Origin: Bacteroidaceae bacterium | Lineage (GTDB): Bacteria > Bacteroidota > Bacteroidia > Bacteroidales > Bacteroidaceae | NCBI GenBank assembly: GCA_017461345.1 | Contig: JAFTYP010000022.1 | Coordinates: forward strand, 1 to 64,000 | DNA: 64,000 nucleotides | Direction: 5' to 3' | In this document: one piece after another, positions 63,599 through 64,000 of the stretch | Layout of the letters: the number at the start of each line of letters is the position of its first letter | How positions within the stretch are numbered: position 1 is the stretch's first letter | Notes under the pieces: model-generated | What the model was told of the DNA's origin: nothing | Databases searched by the model: none | What the model saw: only the letters and a program-made list of their open reading frames with translations | Program-made: the position numbers and the translations under genes

Positions 63599-64000
63599 AT
63601 GAAAAAAATTTTGATTGCCATCCTGATGATGGCTCCCATGAGCCTCTGCGCTCAAAAGTTTGCTCACTTCAACACTGCCGACATCATTCCCAACATGAAG
63701 GAATACACGACTGCAATGGAAGAAGTTCAAGCGATGCAGAAGCAGTATGAAGACGACATGAAACTCATGCAGGACGAACTGCAAAAAAAGAGCGAAGAGT
63801 ACCAGAAGGAGCAAGCAAACTTGTTGGACAACGTCCGTCAGCGTCGTGAACAAGAGTTGAACGACCTCTATACTCGTTTGCAACAATCTTACCAAGACAA
63901 CCAGGCAGCGCTGCAAAAGGCACAAGCAGAAAAGATGAATGCTATCACAGAGAAAGTTCTGGCCGTTGTCAAGAAGGTTGGCGAGGCTGGTGGTTATGTC
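63599..64000 (+). CDS. OmpH/Skp-family periplasmic chaperone, copy 2, 3' end outside window
   Basis: The frame opens at 63599 with a signal (MKKILIAILMMAPMSLCAQ) and FAHFNTADIIPNMKEYTTAM, then a coiled coil rich in Gln/Glu/Lys. 134 codons are visible and the frame is still open at base 64000. It lies 28 bases after copy 1, with the same start of the signal peptide, implying tandem duplication. Confidence 0.88.
   Translation, partial: MKKILIAILMMAPMSLCAQKFAHFNTADIIPNMKEYTTAMEEVQAMQKQYEDDMKLMQDELQKKSEEYQKEQANLLDNVRQRREQELNDLYTRLQQSYQDNQAALQKAQAEKMNAITEKVLAVVKKVGEAGGYV

Overview
The window reads as chromosome of a Bacteroidales bacterium, most likely Prevotellaceae. The evidence is the -33/-7 promoters of TTTG-N19/20-TAnnTTTG type in front of many genes, a TonB-dependent receptor with a carboxypeptidase-like N-terminal domain, NigD-like, DUF6242 and DUF6089 proteins, surface proteins ending in a short Gly-Ile-Tyr/Asn-Ile-Val-x-Gly-Lys-Lys type tail, BspA-like leucine-rich repeats, and gene orders such as PASTA-rluD-ddl-acyltransferase and uppS-bamA-skp-skp.

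Layout. 1-2191: 3' part of a large SF2 helicase. 2.3-7.3 kb: rplY-pth-pepT-S4 protein-dnaG, a translation/replication operon with peptidase T inserted. 7.4-10.3 kb (minus): lipoprotein, maf, KdsC-like phosphatase, DUF2520 protein, nitroreductase, tightly overlapped. 10.4-15.5 kb: TonB receptor, methylmalonyl-CoA epimerase, DUF1080 protein, fmt. 15.8-21.5 kb: a two-gene secreted operon (GH18-like barrel with a crystallin-like domain; CotH/lamin-tail protein). 21.9-24.2 kb (minus): putative DNA-binding protein plus a transmembrane Ser/Thr kinase. 24.4-32.9 kb: surface operon of a GLUG-repeat protein, a BspA-type LRR protein and a third protein, sharing cohesin-like and/or dockerin-like modules, ending in a 61-residue peptide gene. 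33-35.8 kb (minus): mnmA, DUF559 nuclease, MalY-type lyase, with the nuclease bracketed by inverted G-rich repeats. 35.9-40.7 kb (minus): NigD-like lipoprotein, acyltransferase, ddl, rluD, PASTA protein, rpmH. 40.8-44 kb: efp, a zinc-ribbon secreted protein, a candidate structured RNA, a 220-bp phased repeat array and five tRNAs. 44-48.4 kb: pfkA, M18 aminopeptidase, ligA. 48.4-52.1 kb: an AT-rich accessory patch with a Fic protein, orphan membrane proteins and a broken lipoprotein gene. 52.1-57.3 kb: dapA, a NifU-like/GGGtGRT pair, recX, prmC, ribD. 57.4-64 kb: DUF6242, DUF6089, uppS, bamA and two Skp-like chaperones (the second cut by the window end), an envelope-biogenesis operon.

The most unusual content is between genes. 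Six intergenic arrays are built from 22-bp units, each unit an imperfect palindrome plus a short TTGnCn-like linker. The arms change together so that the palindrome survives while its core changes (ACACGT, GGTTAACC, CTCTAGAG, CTGCAG, CACGTG). The largest array has ten units in unbroken 22-bp phase. A second, unrelated 28-bp G-rich palindromic repeat brackets the DUF559 nuclease gene in inverted orientation, supplies the mnmA stop codon and the first codons of malY, and a relative sits in frame inside ligA. These, the rod-like RNA candidate near 42.2 kb and the kinase/DNA-binding pair are the best leads for undescribed biology. All calls come from reading the sequence; no database search was run.
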